Assembly: GCF_016907295.1 (NCBI RefSeq)
Contig: NZ_JAFBBR010000001.1
Location: 1,364,001 to 1,428,000 of the forward strand
Reading direction: 5' to 3'
Length of the DNA: 64,000 bases
Source: Microbacterium dextranolyticum
GTDB taxonomy: Bacteria; Actinomycetota; Actinomycetes; Actinomycetales; Microbacteriaceae
The position numbers and the translations under genes are program-made. Shown one piece after another: positions 52,939-62,607 of the stretch. How positions within the stretch are numbered: position 1 is the stretch's first letter; each line of letters opens with the position of its first letter. The notes under the pieces are model-generated. The model was not told where the DNA came from and searched no databases. It saw only the letters and a list, made by a program, of their open reading frames with translations.

Positions 52939-53013
52939 GCCTCCGTAGCTCAGCGGAAGAGCAACGGCCTTCTAATCCGTTGGTCGCAGGTTCGAATCCT
53001 GCCGGGGGCACCA
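52939..53013 (+). tRNA. tRNA-Arg (TCT)
   Basis: Acceptor stem GCCTCCG/CGGGGGC, D-arm GCTCAGCGGAAGAGC and T-arm GCAGG/CCTGC with TTCGAAT are present. The anticodon loop CTTCTAA gives anticodon TCT. The anticodon stem has one mismatched pair next to the loop. CCA is encoded at 53011-53013. Confidence 0.93.
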
Positions 53014-53101
53014 CAGCAATCGTTCTCGAGCGCATCCTCTTTCCGGTGGGTGGCGTTCGGTCGATGCGCGGCGTACGGTCGAGGCAGACGAAGGAGTCAC
53101 C

Positions 53102-53311
53102 ATGAGCACCGTTCCGTCCGCTGTGTGGGTTGCCTACGGATCCGAGGGCCGGGTCGTCGGCACGATACGTCGCGGCGACGAGGGCTACACTGCCACCGTC
53201 GCCGGAGCCGACGCCAGCATCGGCACCTACCCGAGCATGGACATCGCCAAGAACGCCTTGCACGGGCATCTGACCCCGGGGTCGGAGTGGCCGACCTTCC
53301 GCGAGCACTGA
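53102..53311 (+). CDS. Small conserved-looking protein, unknown function
   Basis: A 69-residue protein I do not recognise. It is predicted to be soluble, with a short beta-rich pattern (VWVAYGSEGRVVGTIRRGDEGYTATVAG) and a C-terminal helix (SMDIAKNALHGHLTPGSEW). A strong AAGGAGT site lies 7 bases before the ATG and a TACGGT box is further upstream. It is monocistronic and ends 5 bases before the convergent YczE-like gene. The fold could be a small domain similar to those that bind nucleic acids, but there is no firm evidence. Confidence 0.75.
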   Translation: MSTVPSAVWVAYGSEGRVVGTIRRGDEGYTATVAGADASIGTYPSMDIAKNALHGHLTPGSEWPTFREH

Positions 53312-53316
53312 CGACC

Positions 53317-53952
53317 TCACGCCGGCGGTCTCCCGGCGGCAACGGGCGCGGGTGACGCGGTGCGCTCTCGGAGCGCGCGACGACGCCGGTCGAAGAGCGG
53401 AAGTGCGCGGTGCACCAGCGGCCCGATCCCTGCGGCGAACAGCACGGTGCCGAGTCCGACCGAGCCGCCGAGTAGCCATCCGACGAACAGGACGGATGCC
53501 TCGACGACGAGCCGTGCGATCCAGATCGGCCACCCGAAGCGTGCGTGAAGTCCGGTCATGAGCCCATCTCGAGGTCCGGCGCCGAAGTCGGCCCCGATGT
53601 ACAGGCCCGAGGCGAGGGCGAGCAGCAGCATCCCGGCGACGAACACCGCGATGCCGAGCGGAAAGCCCTCGACGATCGGTATCACGGCGAGCGATGCCTG
53701 CATGCTGGTGCCCACGAGGAGGATGTTGGCCACGGTGCCGATACCCGGGCGTTGCCGTAGCGGAAGCCACAGCAGCAGCACGAGGAAGCCGACGATGTTC
53801 GTGATCCACCCGATCCCGATTCCGGTGTGTGCGGCCACGCCCTGAGCGAAGACGGTCCACGGGTCGACGCCGATGCCGGCGCGGACCATGACGGCGCAGG
53901 CGGTGCCGTACAGGACGAGGCCGATGAGCAACTGGGTGATTCTGGCGGGCAT
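53317..53952 (-). CDS. YczE/YyaS/YitT-like integral membrane protein
   Basis: A 211-residue membrane protein with five or six helices. Typical features are LVLYGTACAVMVRAGIGVDPWTVFAQGVA at the start, a second-half repeat with GADFGAGPRDGLMTGLHARFGWPIWIARLVVE, and a basic cytosolic tail. The G.G.DPW and GAGPRDGL motifs are hallmarks of the YczE family. Function is unknown, but such genes are frequently divergent from MocR regulators, as here, and may be controlled by them. Confidence 0.85.
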   Translation of the reverse strand: MPARITQLLIGLVLYGTACAVMVRAGIGVDPWTVFAQGVAAHTGIGIGWITNIVGFLVLLLWLPLRQRPGIGTVANILLVGTSMQASLAVIPIVEGFPLGIAVFVAGMLLLALASGLYIGADFGAGPRDGLMTGLHARFGWPIWIARLVVEASVLFVGWLLGGSVGLGTVLFAAGIGPLVHRALPLFDRRRRALRERTASPAPVAAGRPPA

Positions 53953-54013
53953 ACGGACATCTCACCGCAGAATTGGCACTGAGGCTCCAGTCCACTTCGA
54001 CTATCGTGGCTTC
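53953..54013. promoter_or_regulatory. Divergent promoter region, YczE-like gene and mocR
   Basis: The 61-base gap contains a leaderless-type box TATCGT (54002-54007) 6 bases before the mocR ATG. It also holds an imperfect inverted repeat TGGCACT (53974-53980) with AGTCCA (53989-53994), which could be a regulator binding site. Confidence 0.35.
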
Positions 54014-55432
54014 ATGGACTCCCGGATCACCGCTCGGGCCCTCGCTGCGGCGCTGGGCGGGTGGCGCACGCGCGAGCCCGCGTACGAGGCGCTGGCGGAC
54101 GGCATCCGTCTGCTCTGTCTCGACAACCGCATCGCCGCTCGTACGGCGTTGCCGGCGGAGCGGGAGCTCGCCACCGCGGTCCGGGTGAGCCGCACCACGG
54201 TCGCTGCCGCGTACCGCAGCCTGCGTGGCAGTGGTCACATCGCGAGCAGGCGCGGATCGGGCAGCGTCACGGTGCCGCAGCGCGGTCGTGAGCCGGGGCG
54301 CGTGGTGGCGGGGGAGGGTGACATCGATCTGCAGCAGGCGAGCCCCGCGGCCTGGCCGGGGCTCGCAGGCCTGATGAGCGAGGTCGGCGCCGACGCTGCG
54401 TCGCTCGTCGCCCGGGCCGGGTACGACATCCGCGGCTCGCTGGCCCTGCGATCCGCGATCGCGGATCGCTATCGACGTGCCGGCGTTCCGACCACGCCCG
54501 ACGAGGTCATGGTGACGACGGGCGCCCAGTCCGCGATCCACCTGTTGGCGCACGCCCTCATGCGCCGGGGAGACCGCGCGCTGATCGAGACACCGACGTA
54601 TCCCCATGCGGCCGAGGCGCTGCGCGGGGCCGGCGCCCGACTCGTCGGCGTGCCGGTGAGCGCCGCCCACGGATGGGACATGGATCGGGCGACCCAGGCG
54701 TTCTCTCGTGCCGCTCCGGTCGTGGCCTACCTCATGCCTCGTTTCCAGAACCCCACCGGACGCTCGATGAGCTTCGACGAGGAGGAGGCGTTGGCTCGAG
54801 CCGCGCGACGGGCCGGCACCGTCATCGTCGTCGACGAGACCACGGCAGACCTCGTCATCGATGGCGGCGCGGCAACGGCCCCGGCCTTCACCCGACACGA
54901 CGTCGTGCGCGTCGGATCGCTCGGCAAGTCCGTCTGGGGCGGACTGCGGATCGGGTGGATCCGGGCCGACGGAGATCTCGTGGCACGTCTCATCGCCTCC
55001 CGACCGCCACGAGATCTGGGTACGCCCGAGTTCGAACAGGCCGTGGCCGTGCGGGCGCTGGAGCGGATGCCCGAGGTGCTCCGACAGCGCGCCGATCTTC
55101 TGGGCGAGGGTCGCGACGCCCTCGTCGGCGCCCTGGCCGAGCGGTTGCCCGCGTGGCGCGTCCCGCAGGTCGCGGGTGGCGTGTCGCTCTGGGTGGAGCT
55201 CGACGCGCCGCTGAGCTCGGGCCTCGTCCTCGCCGCGCGCGCAGACGGCGTCTATCTCTCCGCCGGCTCTCGCTTCGCTGTGGACGGCACGCATGATCGT
55301 CATCTGCGCATCCCGTTCACGGCGCCGGTCAGCGACCTGCGTCGCGCCGTCGATGTGCTTGCCGAGCGGTGGCCGCACGTGCGTGCGTCGGCTCCCGTCG
55401 ATCACGACGATCTCGTCGAGGGTCTCGTCTGA
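54014..55432 (+). CDS. MocR-family transcriptional regulator with aminotransferase domain
   Basis: A 472-residue regulator combining an N-terminal GntR-type winged helix (about 15-85; LPAERELATAVRVSRTTVAAAYRSL) with a class I aminotransferase-like domain that binds PLP. The domain has the PLP Lys in RVGSLGKSVWGGLRIGW near 310 and DETTADL near 277. Such proteins sense PLP or amino compounds and control vitamin B6, GABA or taurine genes in other bacteria. The divergent YczE-like gene is the most likely target. The start fits a leaderless -10 box. Confidence 0.9.
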   Translation: MDSRITARALAAALGGWRTREPAYEALADGIRLLCLDNRIAARTALPAERELATAVRVSRTTVAAAYRSLRGSGHIASRRGSGSVTVPQRGREPGRVVAGEGDIDLQQASPAAWPGLAGLMSEVGADAASLVARAGYDIRGSLALRSAIADRYRRAGVPTTPDEVMVTTGAQSAIHLLAHALMRRGDRALIETPTYPHAAEALRGAGARLVGVPVSAAHGWDMDRATQAFSRAAPVVAYLMPRFQNPTGRSMSFDEEEALARAARRAGTVIVVDETTADLVIDGGAATAPAFTRHDVVRVGSLGKSVWGGLRIGWIRADGDLVARLIASRPPRDLGTPEFEQAVAVRALERMPEVLRQRADLLGEGRDALVGALAERLPAWRVPQVAGGVSLWVELDAPLSSGLVLAARADGVYLSAGSRFAVDGTHDRHLRIPFTAPVSDLRRAVDVLAERWPHVRASAPVDHDDLVEGLV

Positions 55433-55499
55433 GCGAGTGCTCCTCCGGGGGTGGGCGATGCCCGCAACCGGTCTCGCATCGCGCAGACACGCGCGCTCG

Positions 55500-55751
55500 T
55501 CATCGGAGATAGCGCAGGCAGTCGACCGCTTCGCGCGCGGTCCAGAACGAGCCGAGAGCACGCAGTCGCGCGGCGGCCAGGTCGAATCGCTCGGCGTGGA
55601 ATCGCACTCCCTCCGGCTGGCATTCCGTGCGCAGATGGCCCAGCACCCGACCGGCGCGGTCGAGCACTCGCCATCTCGTCGCCGAGACGGAGCGAAAAGT
55701 GACTCCGCGAACGTGCGGTGTCGTGTCATCCGTGGTCGTCGTGGTGGTCAT
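55500..55751 (-). CDS. Small protein with Thr-rich start, unknown function
   Basis: An 83-residue protein I do not recognise. It begins MTTTTTTDDTTPHVRG and continues with FRSVSATRWRVLDRAGRVLGHL, a beta-hairpin-like pattern. The helical end SFWTAREAVDCLRYLR closes the chain. AGGAGG lies 7 bases before the ATG at 55751, which is why I chose this start rather than the longer frame. It is divergent from the ssb paralogue across a 245-base gap in which I see no clear promoter or repeat. It converges on the mocR gene. Confidence 0.7.
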   Translation of the reverse strand: MTTTTTTDDTTPHVRGVTFRSVSATRWRVLDRAGRVLGHLRTECQPEGVRFHAERFDLAAARLRALGSFWTAREAVDCLRYLR

Positions 55752-55996
55752 GTCTTCCTCCTGATTCGAACATAGCTTCGATGTCCGACAGTGCTCGTCC
55801 CCGTCCGTCTCGGCGGCCGATCCGGCCCTCCCCAGGGCAGCGGATGCGTCATCCCTCCACATTCGGCGCCCTCGCCCCACATGGCAGCAGACCCGGCCGA
55901 CAAGCTGATCCTGCTCCGGCGCCCGACGTGGGCACGCGGGTGCCGGAGCGGCATCGCAGAAACACTGCGACCGCGAAGCACGAGGAAAGGTGCGTC

Positions 55997-56548
55997 ATGT
56001 CAGATCTCATCGCCGTCACCGGCAACATCACCTCATCGCCGACCAGGCACGACATCGCCGGCAACGTGTCGATGGTGACCTTCGGCGTCGCCAGCACCGA
56101 GCGTCGCTGGGAGAACGGCTCATGGAGCGACGGTCACACCAACTTCTACAACGTGTCGGTGTTCCGCTCCCTCGCCGAACACGCGTTCGCGTCGCTCGGG
56201 AAGGGCCAGCGCGTGATCGTCGCCGGCAAGCTCCGCGTCCGCCGCTGGGAGGCGAACGGACGGAGTGGAACGAGCGTCGATCTCGAGGCGACGAGTCTCG
56301 GTCCCGATCTGATGTTCGGAGTCGCGTCGTTCGTCAAGGACGCCCGGGCCACCGCCGACGACGGACGCCCACGGGGGACCGAGGACTGGGCGCCCGACGG
56401 CTCGGTCGAGGGCCCGGTCGACGGCTCCACAGGAGAGATCCTGTCGTCCGGCTCCGAGGCCGACGCCGTCGCGCCCGAGACGCACGGCGAACTCGTCACG
56501 GTCTCCGGCTGGGGAGCGCCGTCGGAGCAGACGAGCACGCCGTTCTGA
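55997..56548 (+). CDS. Single-stranded DNA-binding protein paralogue
   Basis: A 183-residue SSB. The OB fold fills about 1-110: IAVTGNITSSPTRHDI, TFGVASTERRWENGSW, FYNVSVFRSLAEHAFASLGKGQRVIVAGKLRVRRWE. The remaining tail is acidic and disordered but ends SEQTSTPF. It lacks the acidic DDDIPF tip that recruits partner proteins in main SSBs. The main actinobacterial ssb normally lies between rpsF and rpsR, so this is likely a second SSB, perhaps used in recombination or DNA uptake. AAAGG precedes the ATG. Confidence 0.85.
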   Translation: MSDLIAVTGNITSSPTRHDIAGNVSMVTFGVASTERRWENGSWSDGHTNFYNVSVFRSLAEHAFASLGKGQRVIVAGKLRVRRWEANGRSGTSVDLEATSLGPDLMFGVASFVKDARATADDGRPRGTEDWAPDGSVEGPVDGSTGEILSSGSEADAVAPETHGELVTVSGWGAPSEQTSTPF

Positions 56549-56655
56549 GCGGGAGGGGGTGTCGAGACGCCGCCCCGACGGCGAGGGCTCCGCGGCGAGC
56601 GCGCCGCTCGGTGCGCAGGGCGGCTCTCCCGCCGGGCGGCGCTCATCGCACCGCC

Positions 56656-56661
56656 TAGACT
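56656..56661 (+). promoter_or_regulatory. -10 box TAGACT, leaderless lipoprotein promoter
   Basis: TAGACT ends 6 bases before the GTG at 56668. Confidence 0.55.
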
Positions 56662-56667
56662 CGACGG

Positions 56668-57162
56668 GTGCGCCTTCTCGCTCTCCACCCGTCCCGATTC
56701 GCCGTCGCGTGCACGATCGGACTGGTCGCCGCGCTCGGCGTGGCCGGATGCGCACCGACGCCGACGCCCCTGCCGGCTCCGTCGACATCGGCCACCCCGA
56801 CGGCGACTCCGACTCCGACCGCCACCGCGCCGGTGCTCGTGCCGGAGGGGTCCGCGGCGGACAATCTGCCGCTGTTCCGCGAGGTGATGAACGCCGTCGC
56901 CGCTACCGACGCGCGCGTGCAGGGCCGCGCCTACATCGACGCGCTCGTCGCGGCAGGGTTCCCGAAGACCGCCATGGAGCTGACGAATGACCAGACGACG
57001 GTGGGGAACCCCGCCGACTCGATCCAGTTCTCGGTGAAGTGGGCGGGGGAGTGTCTGGTCGGTCAGGTGGGGCCGTCGACGCCGGCGCCTACCGCGCTCG
57101 TTCTTCCGCTCGTTCCGGGCGACACGTGCCTGGTCGGGCAGACCCGCCCCATCGACTGGTGA
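56668..57162 (+). CDS. Lipoprotein, unknown function (DUF6993-like)
   Basis: A 164-residue exported protein. The signal peptide ends in the lipobox GVAGC (Cys 28). A Pro/Thr repeat linker (30-55) leads to a small domain with NLPLFREVMNAV, GRAYIDALVAAGFPKTAMELTNDQT and a C-terminal beta part with two Cys (GECLVGQ and DTCLVGQ) that may form a disulfide. The paired CLVGQ motif suggests two similar strands. Function is unknown. A TAGACT box sits at leaderless distance from the GTG start. Confidence 0.82.
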   Translation: MRLLALHPSRFAVACTIGLVAALGVAGCAPTPTPLPAPSTSATPTATPTPTATAPVLVPEGSAADNLPLFREVMNAVAATDARVQGRAYIDALVAAGFPKTAMELTNDQTTVGNPADSIQFSVKWAGECLVGQVGPSTPAPTALVLPLVPGDTCLVGQTRPIDW

Positions 57163-57202
57163 GGTGTACGCGGTCGCGGTGATCCGAGGTCCGGCCGCAC
57201 CG

Positions 57203-57208
57203 TAGACT
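57203..57208 (+). promoter_or_regulatory. -10 box TAGACT for ettA
   Basis: TAGACT ends 9 bases before the ATG at 57218, so the leader is only a few bases. Confidence 0.5.
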
Positions 57209-57217
57209 TGGCGCGTT

Positions 57218-58889
<1,672 letters not shown>

Positions 58890-58897
<8 letters not shown>

Positions 58898-59369
58898 CAG
58901 AGCCCGACTGCACGTCCCCATCCACCTGCGGTGGGGCGACCTCGATGCGTTCAACCACGTCAACAACGCGACGATGCTGAAGCTCCTGGAAGAGGCGCGG
59001 GTGCGCGTCTTCTGGGAGCCGATCGTCGGCGAAGAGGCACCCGACACCGCGGTGATCGAGGCCGGGGCGGATGCCGCGGCGCTCACCCTCATCGCGCGGC
59101 AGGAGATCGAGTATCTCGCGCCGGTTCCGTACCGGCGCGAGCCGCTCGACGTGCAGATGTGGTTCGGCAAGATCGGCGGATCGAGCGTCGAGGTCTGCTA
59201 CGAGGTCTACAGCCCCCGCAGCGACGACGAGCAGACGCTGTACGCACGAGCATCCTCGGCCGTCGTCCTCGTGGACGCGCAGAGCTTCCGCCCGACGCGG
59301 CTCACCGAGCGCATGCGCACCGCGTGGGCGCCGTACCTGGGCGAGCCGGTCGCATTCAGTCGCCGCTGA
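58890..59369 (+). CDS. 4HBT-type acyl-CoA thioesterase
   Basis: A 159-residue hotdog-fold protein of the 4-hydroxybenzoyl-CoA thioesterase group. The active-site region LRWGDLDAFNHVNNATMLKLLEEARV near 13-38 is typical, with the catalytic Asp at the GD-DAF-HVNN position. A long helix and VEVCYEVYSP strand follow. GTG start at 58890 inside the end of ettA. The last 14 bases overlap the convergent tesB-like gene. Substrate unknown; short or aryl acyl-CoA is likely. Confidence 0.9.
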
Positions 59370-60279
59370 TCGCGGACTCCGGCACGCGCACGGTGATCTC
59401 CTGCGCGGTGGTCGCCACGAGCACGCCGCCGCGGGTGAAGATCCGACCGGTCGCCAGCCCTCGGCCGCCGCGCGCGCTCGGCGACTCCTGTGCGTACAGC
59501 AGCCAGTCGTCGACGCGCCCCGGGCGATGCCACCACATGGCGTGATCGAGGCTCGCCACCTTGAGCCCGGGCAGCGCCCACGGCACGCCGTGCGCCCGCA
59601 GGACCGACTCCTGGATGGTCAGATCGCTCATGTACGCCAGAGCGGCCCGGTGCAGTGCCGGGTCATCGCCGATCGGGCGGCGCGTGCGCATCCACACGTG
59701 CTGGCGCGGCACGTGCGGTCCGGCCACCCGATCGTAGACCGCGCTCTCGGCGTGCACGACCTCGATCGGGCTTTCGTCGAGAAGTCGGCGCGAGAGCGGG
59801 TGCAGCTGCACATCGGCGGCGCGTGCGGCGGCATCCTCCGGCGACAGGACGCCCTCGGGGAAAGGTGCCGCGTGCTCGAGGCCCGCATCCTCGCGTTGGA
59901 ACGAGGCGATCATCGAGAAGATCGGCACGCCCTGCTGGAACGCCTGCGTGCGCCGCGTCGAGAACGACCTGCCGTCGTGGATGCGGTCGACCGACAGGGT
60001 GACGCCCCGCGTCGCGTCGCCCGGGCGCAGAAAATAGCCGTGCATCGAGTGCGGCACACGATCGTCGTCGGTCGTGCGGTCGGCGGCGATGATCGCCTGC
60101 GCGAGCACCTGGCCACCGAAGATCCGGCCGCTCGGCATCGGGTGCGACGATCCGGTGAAGATGTCTTCGGTCGTGCGCGCCGTGCTGGAATCGAGGTCCA
60201 GCACGTCAAGCATCGTGCCCACGGGGTCGGTGATCGCGGGCGGTGCGGCCTCATCGACTGATCTGCCGGCCTCGCTCAC
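59356..60279 (-). CDS. tesB: Acyl-CoA thioesterase II
   Basis: A double-hotdog thioesterase that hydrolyses medium- and long-chain acyl-CoA. The 307-residue protein has the signature RIFGGQVLAQAIIAADRT near 52-69 and HSMHGYFLRPGD near 78. RTQAFQQGVPIFSMIASFQ follows, and in the second half SLDHAMWWHRPGRVDDWLLYAQESPSARGGRGLATGRIF carries the catalytic Asp. GTG start with GGGAGG upstream. It overlaps the 4HBT thioesterase gene tail to tail. Confidence 0.93.
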   Translation of the reverse strand: MSEAGRSVDEAAPPAITDPVGTMLDVLDLDSSTARTTEDIFTGSSHPMPSGRIFGGQVLAQAIIAADRTTDDDRVPHSMHGYFLRPGDATRGVTLSVDRIHDGRSFSTRRTQAFQQGVPIFSMIASFQREDAGLEHAAPFPEGVLSPEDAAARAADVQLHPLSRRLLDESPIEVVHAESAVYDRVAGPHVPRQHVWMRTRRPIGDDPALHRAALAYMSDLTIQESVLRAHGVPWALPGLKVASLDHAMWWHRPGRVDDWLLYAQESPSARGGRGLATGRIFTRGGVLVATTAQEITVRVPESAISGD

Positions 60280-60323
60280 ACTGCCTCCCCGTCCGCCGCA
60301 TCTCGGACGATGCGAACGCTTGG

Positions 60324-60329
60324 TAGTTT
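60324..60329 (+). promoter_or_regulatory. -10 box TAGTTT, leaderless promoter
   Basis: TAGTTT ends 7 bases before the ATG at 60337. Confidence 0.5.
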
Positions 60330-60336
60330 AGGGCGG

Positions 60337-61002
60337 ATGTCGCAACGCCTGCTCTTTCCCGACGGACCCACCGCCGCCGACGCGCTCACCTTCGCCCAGC
60401 GGGCATCCCGTCTCGGGGACGGTGCCGTTCGGCTGGTGGCGCGGGACGGGGTGCTTCTGCTGACCGCCGCCCCGCTCGCTCCGCGCACCCTGCTCGAACC
60501 CACCCCGACCGTGCTCGGCATGCGGGCCGTGTCCGTCGATCCGGAACTCGTCTGCGACCTGACCGTCGACGCCGCCGCTCTCGCGGCAGACGTCGACTCC
60601 TCCTCGCTCCGGCTGCCTGATTCCGCCGTCACCGCGACGTGGGCGGGGGTGTCGCCTCCCCGCGCGGGCTGGAGCGATGAGGGGACGATCCCCGCCGCGA
60701 CGCTCGCCGAACGCGCCCAGTGGGGGATCGCCACCGTCGCCGAGGGCGTACCCACGGATGCCGGTGACGACGCCGTGCACACCGTTCGAGCGGCCGTGTG
60801 GGGCGCACCCGACGACGCCCTGCAAGGTCTGCCGCTCGGAGTGGCTTTCGCGGCCTTCGCTCTCGGCTTCATCGCCGGCGAGGAGGCGGCCGTGGTCCGA
60901 CGGAACGGCCCCTGGGCGCGCATCAGCTTCGTCCGCGGACACGTCCTCACTCGCGGAACCGTTCGCTCCGGTCTGACGGCCGTCCGCCCGACGGGCGCCT
61001 GA
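60337..61002 (+). CDS. Hypothetical protein, Ala-rich, unknown function
   Basis: A 221-residue protein I do not recognise. It begins MSQRLLFPDGPTAADALTFAQRASRLGDGAVRLVARDG, interrupted by no low-complexity region, and contains the repeated strand-like LLLTAAPLAPRTLLEPTPTVLGMRAV segment. The GLPLGVAFAAFALGFI stretch near 175-190 is hydrophobic but short; it is followed by EEAAVVRRNGPWARISF. The overall pattern resembles a soluble actinobacterial protein of unknown role. The start is fixed by a TAGTTT box at leaderless distance. It converges on the trHbO gene. Confidence 0.75.
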   Translation: MSQRLLFPDGPTAADALTFAQRASRLGDGAVRLVARDGVLLLTAAPLAPRTLLEPTPTVLGMRAVSVDPELVCDLTVDAAALAADVDSSSLRLPDSAVTATWAGVSPPRAGWSDEGTIPAATLAERAQWGIATVAEGVPTDAGDDAVHTVRAAVWGAPDDALQGLPLGVAFAAFALGFIAGEEAAVVRRNGPWARISFVRGHVLTRGTVRSGLTAVRPTGA

Positions 61003-61038
61003 ACACGGGTGTGACGCCGAGCGTGCGGCGCGGAGGGC

Positions 61039-61494
61039 TCAGTCGGTGCGGGGATGCACGGGCAGGGACGGCGACTGCGCGCCCCGGGTCGGGCCGATGC
61101 CGCTCGGTTCGAACGTGTTGACCATCGCGTGTGCCGCGCGCTCGAGGTAGTCCCACAGCGTCGCTTCGTGCAGGGGCGTGAGTCCGATCTCGCCGACGGC
61201 GGTGCGCATGTGCTGCAACCAGCGATCGCGGGCATCCGGGTTCACGTGGAAGGGCGCGTGCCGCATGCGAAGCCGGGGGTGGCCGCGCTGCTCGCTGTAG
61301 GTCGTCGGACCACCCCAGTACTGCTCCAGGAACATCGTCATCCGCACGGCGGCCGGGCCGAGATCCTCTTCGGGATACATCGGCTTCAGCACCTCGTCGG
61401 CGGCGACGCCGCGGTAGAACGCGTCGACGAGGCGGACGAAGGTCTCGTGGCCGCCGATCTCGTCGTAGAAGCTGCGCGGGTCTGTGTCGGTCAC
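61039..61494 (-). CDS. glbO: Truncated haemoglobin, group II (trHbO)
   Basis: A 151-residue 2-on-2 globin that binds oxygen and related gases near the membrane. [23 protein letters not shown] forms helices A-B. The distal region [44 protein letters not shown] holds group II hallmarks (Tyr B10, Trp in the G helix region and proximal His in the MRHAPF segment). The C-terminal tail is Pro/Ser-rich. I chose GTG 61494, with GAGGAG about nine bases upstream; it overlaps the mscS stop by 4 bases (GTGA). This couples the globin to a mechanosensitive channel. Confidence 0.93.
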   Translation of the reverse strand: MTDTDPRSFYDEIGGHETFVRLVDAFYRGVAADEVLKPMYPEEDLGPAAVRMTMFLEQYWGGPTTYSEQRGHPRLRMRHAPFHVNPDARDRWLQHMRTAVGEIGLTPLHEATLWDYLERAAHAMVNTFEPSGIGPTRGAQSPSLPVHPRTD

Positions 61495-62594
61495 GATGTC
61501 GGCTCCTCGCTGGTCGGCGACGTGGGGTGCGCGTCGGCGGATGTCCCGCCCGTGCTGCGCTTGGGCTTCCACACGGGTTTCGCCTCGGCGACGGCGATCC
61601 GGGTCGGCTTGGTCCGGGGCGGGTTGGCGCCGCGGACGCGCTGGGCGCCCTCGAGCCCGCTGAGGGTGATCGAGTTCAGGGCGGGCAGGGTGATGCCCAT
61701 GTCATCCATCGCGTGCTTCAGACGCATGCGCAGCTCTCGTGCGACGTCGTCCTTCGCGTTGGCGCGGGTCTTCATCACGATCCGGATGACGAGCGCGTCG
61801 CCGCTGACCGACTCGAGCCCCCAGATCTCGGGAGACTCGACGACACGCGACCGCCACTTCGGGTCCTTCTGGATGCCCTTGGCGGCGTTCAGCATCGCCT
61901 TCTCGACGGCGGGGATGTCGGCGTCGGTGGGAACCGCGAGATCGATGATCACGCGTGACCAGCCCTGCGACATGTTGCCGATGCGTGTGATCTCGCCGTT
62001 GCGGACGTACCAGAGAGTTCCGTTGACGTCGCGGACATGAGTGATGCGAACGCTCACGTACTCGACGATGCCGGTTGCGAGCCCGAGATCGACGACGTCT
62101 CCGATGCCGACCTGATCCTCGGCGACGATGAAGATGCCGTTCAGGACGTCTTTGACGATGTTCTGCGCGCCGAAACCGAGGCCGGCGCCGATCGCCGCCG
62201 ACAGCAGCGCGAACGAGCCGAGCGCGTTCTGATCGATCGCGTTGACGATGAGCAGGGTCGCGATGATCACGAGGGTGACGTTGACGATGTTCTGCAGGAT
62301 CGAGCCGAGCGTCCGGGTGCGCTGCACGACGCGGACGGCGGCCAGCGGCGAACGCTCCAGCGCCTGGGTGTCGTCGACGTTCGCCTTCGACTTCGCACCC
62401 GAGACGATCCGGTTCACGACGCGTCGGATGACCAGTCGCAGCACCCACGACGCGATGAACGCACCCACGATGATGCCCGCGATCGCGGCGACTTTGAGTC
62501 CGGCTTCGCCGAGCCAGTCGAAGATGCGGTGCCACAGGTCGGAGTCGAAGATCGACGGGTTCGTTTCGCCGTCGGGCGAGGTGAAGTACAGCAT
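61491..62594 (-). CDS. mscS: Small-conductance mechanosensitive channel MscS
   Basis: A pressure-release channel opened by membrane tension. The 367-residue protein has three helices (about 27-50, 85-108, 112-135). The pore helix reads [33 protein letters not shown], with the conserved Gly/Ala packing and QN turn. The beta domain follows ([39 protein letters not shown]). A C-terminal extension of about 70 residues is Lys/Pro-rich. A TAGGAT box lies 7 bases before the ATG; the intervening GAGGAG would be untranscribed or at the very end. Confidence 0.93.
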   Translation of the reverse strand: MLYFTSPDGETNPSIFDSDLWHRIFDWLGEAGLKVAAIAGIIVGAFIASWVLRLVIRRVVNRIVSGAKSKANVDDTQALERSPLAAVRVVQRTRTLGSILQNIVNVTLVIIATLLIVNAIDQNALGSFALLSAAIGAGLGFGAQNIVKDVLNGIFIVAEDQVGIGDVVDLGLATGIVEYVSVRITHVRDVNGTLWYVRNGEITRIGNMSQGWSRVIIDLAVPTDADIPAVEKAMLNAAKGIQKDPKWRSRVVESPEIWGLESVSGDALVIRIVMKTRANAKDDVARELRMRLKHAMDDMGITLPALNSITLSGLEGAQRVRGANPPRTKPTRIAVAEAKPVWKPKRSTGGTSADAHPTSPTSEEPTS

Positions 62595-62601
62595 CTCCTC
62601 G

Positions 62602-62607
62602 ATCCTA
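62602..62607 (-). promoter_or_regulatory. -10 box TAGGAT, leaderless mscS promoter
   Basis: TAGGAT on the minus strand ends 7 bases before the mscS ATG at 62594. Its first three bases are the stop codon of the upstream response regulator. Confidence 0.55.

Noticed and set aside
52146..53013. tRNA-His and tRNA-Arg as integration sites
   Set aside because: No integrase, no repeated tRNA 3' fragment and no foreign-looking genes are present nearby; orn between them is core.
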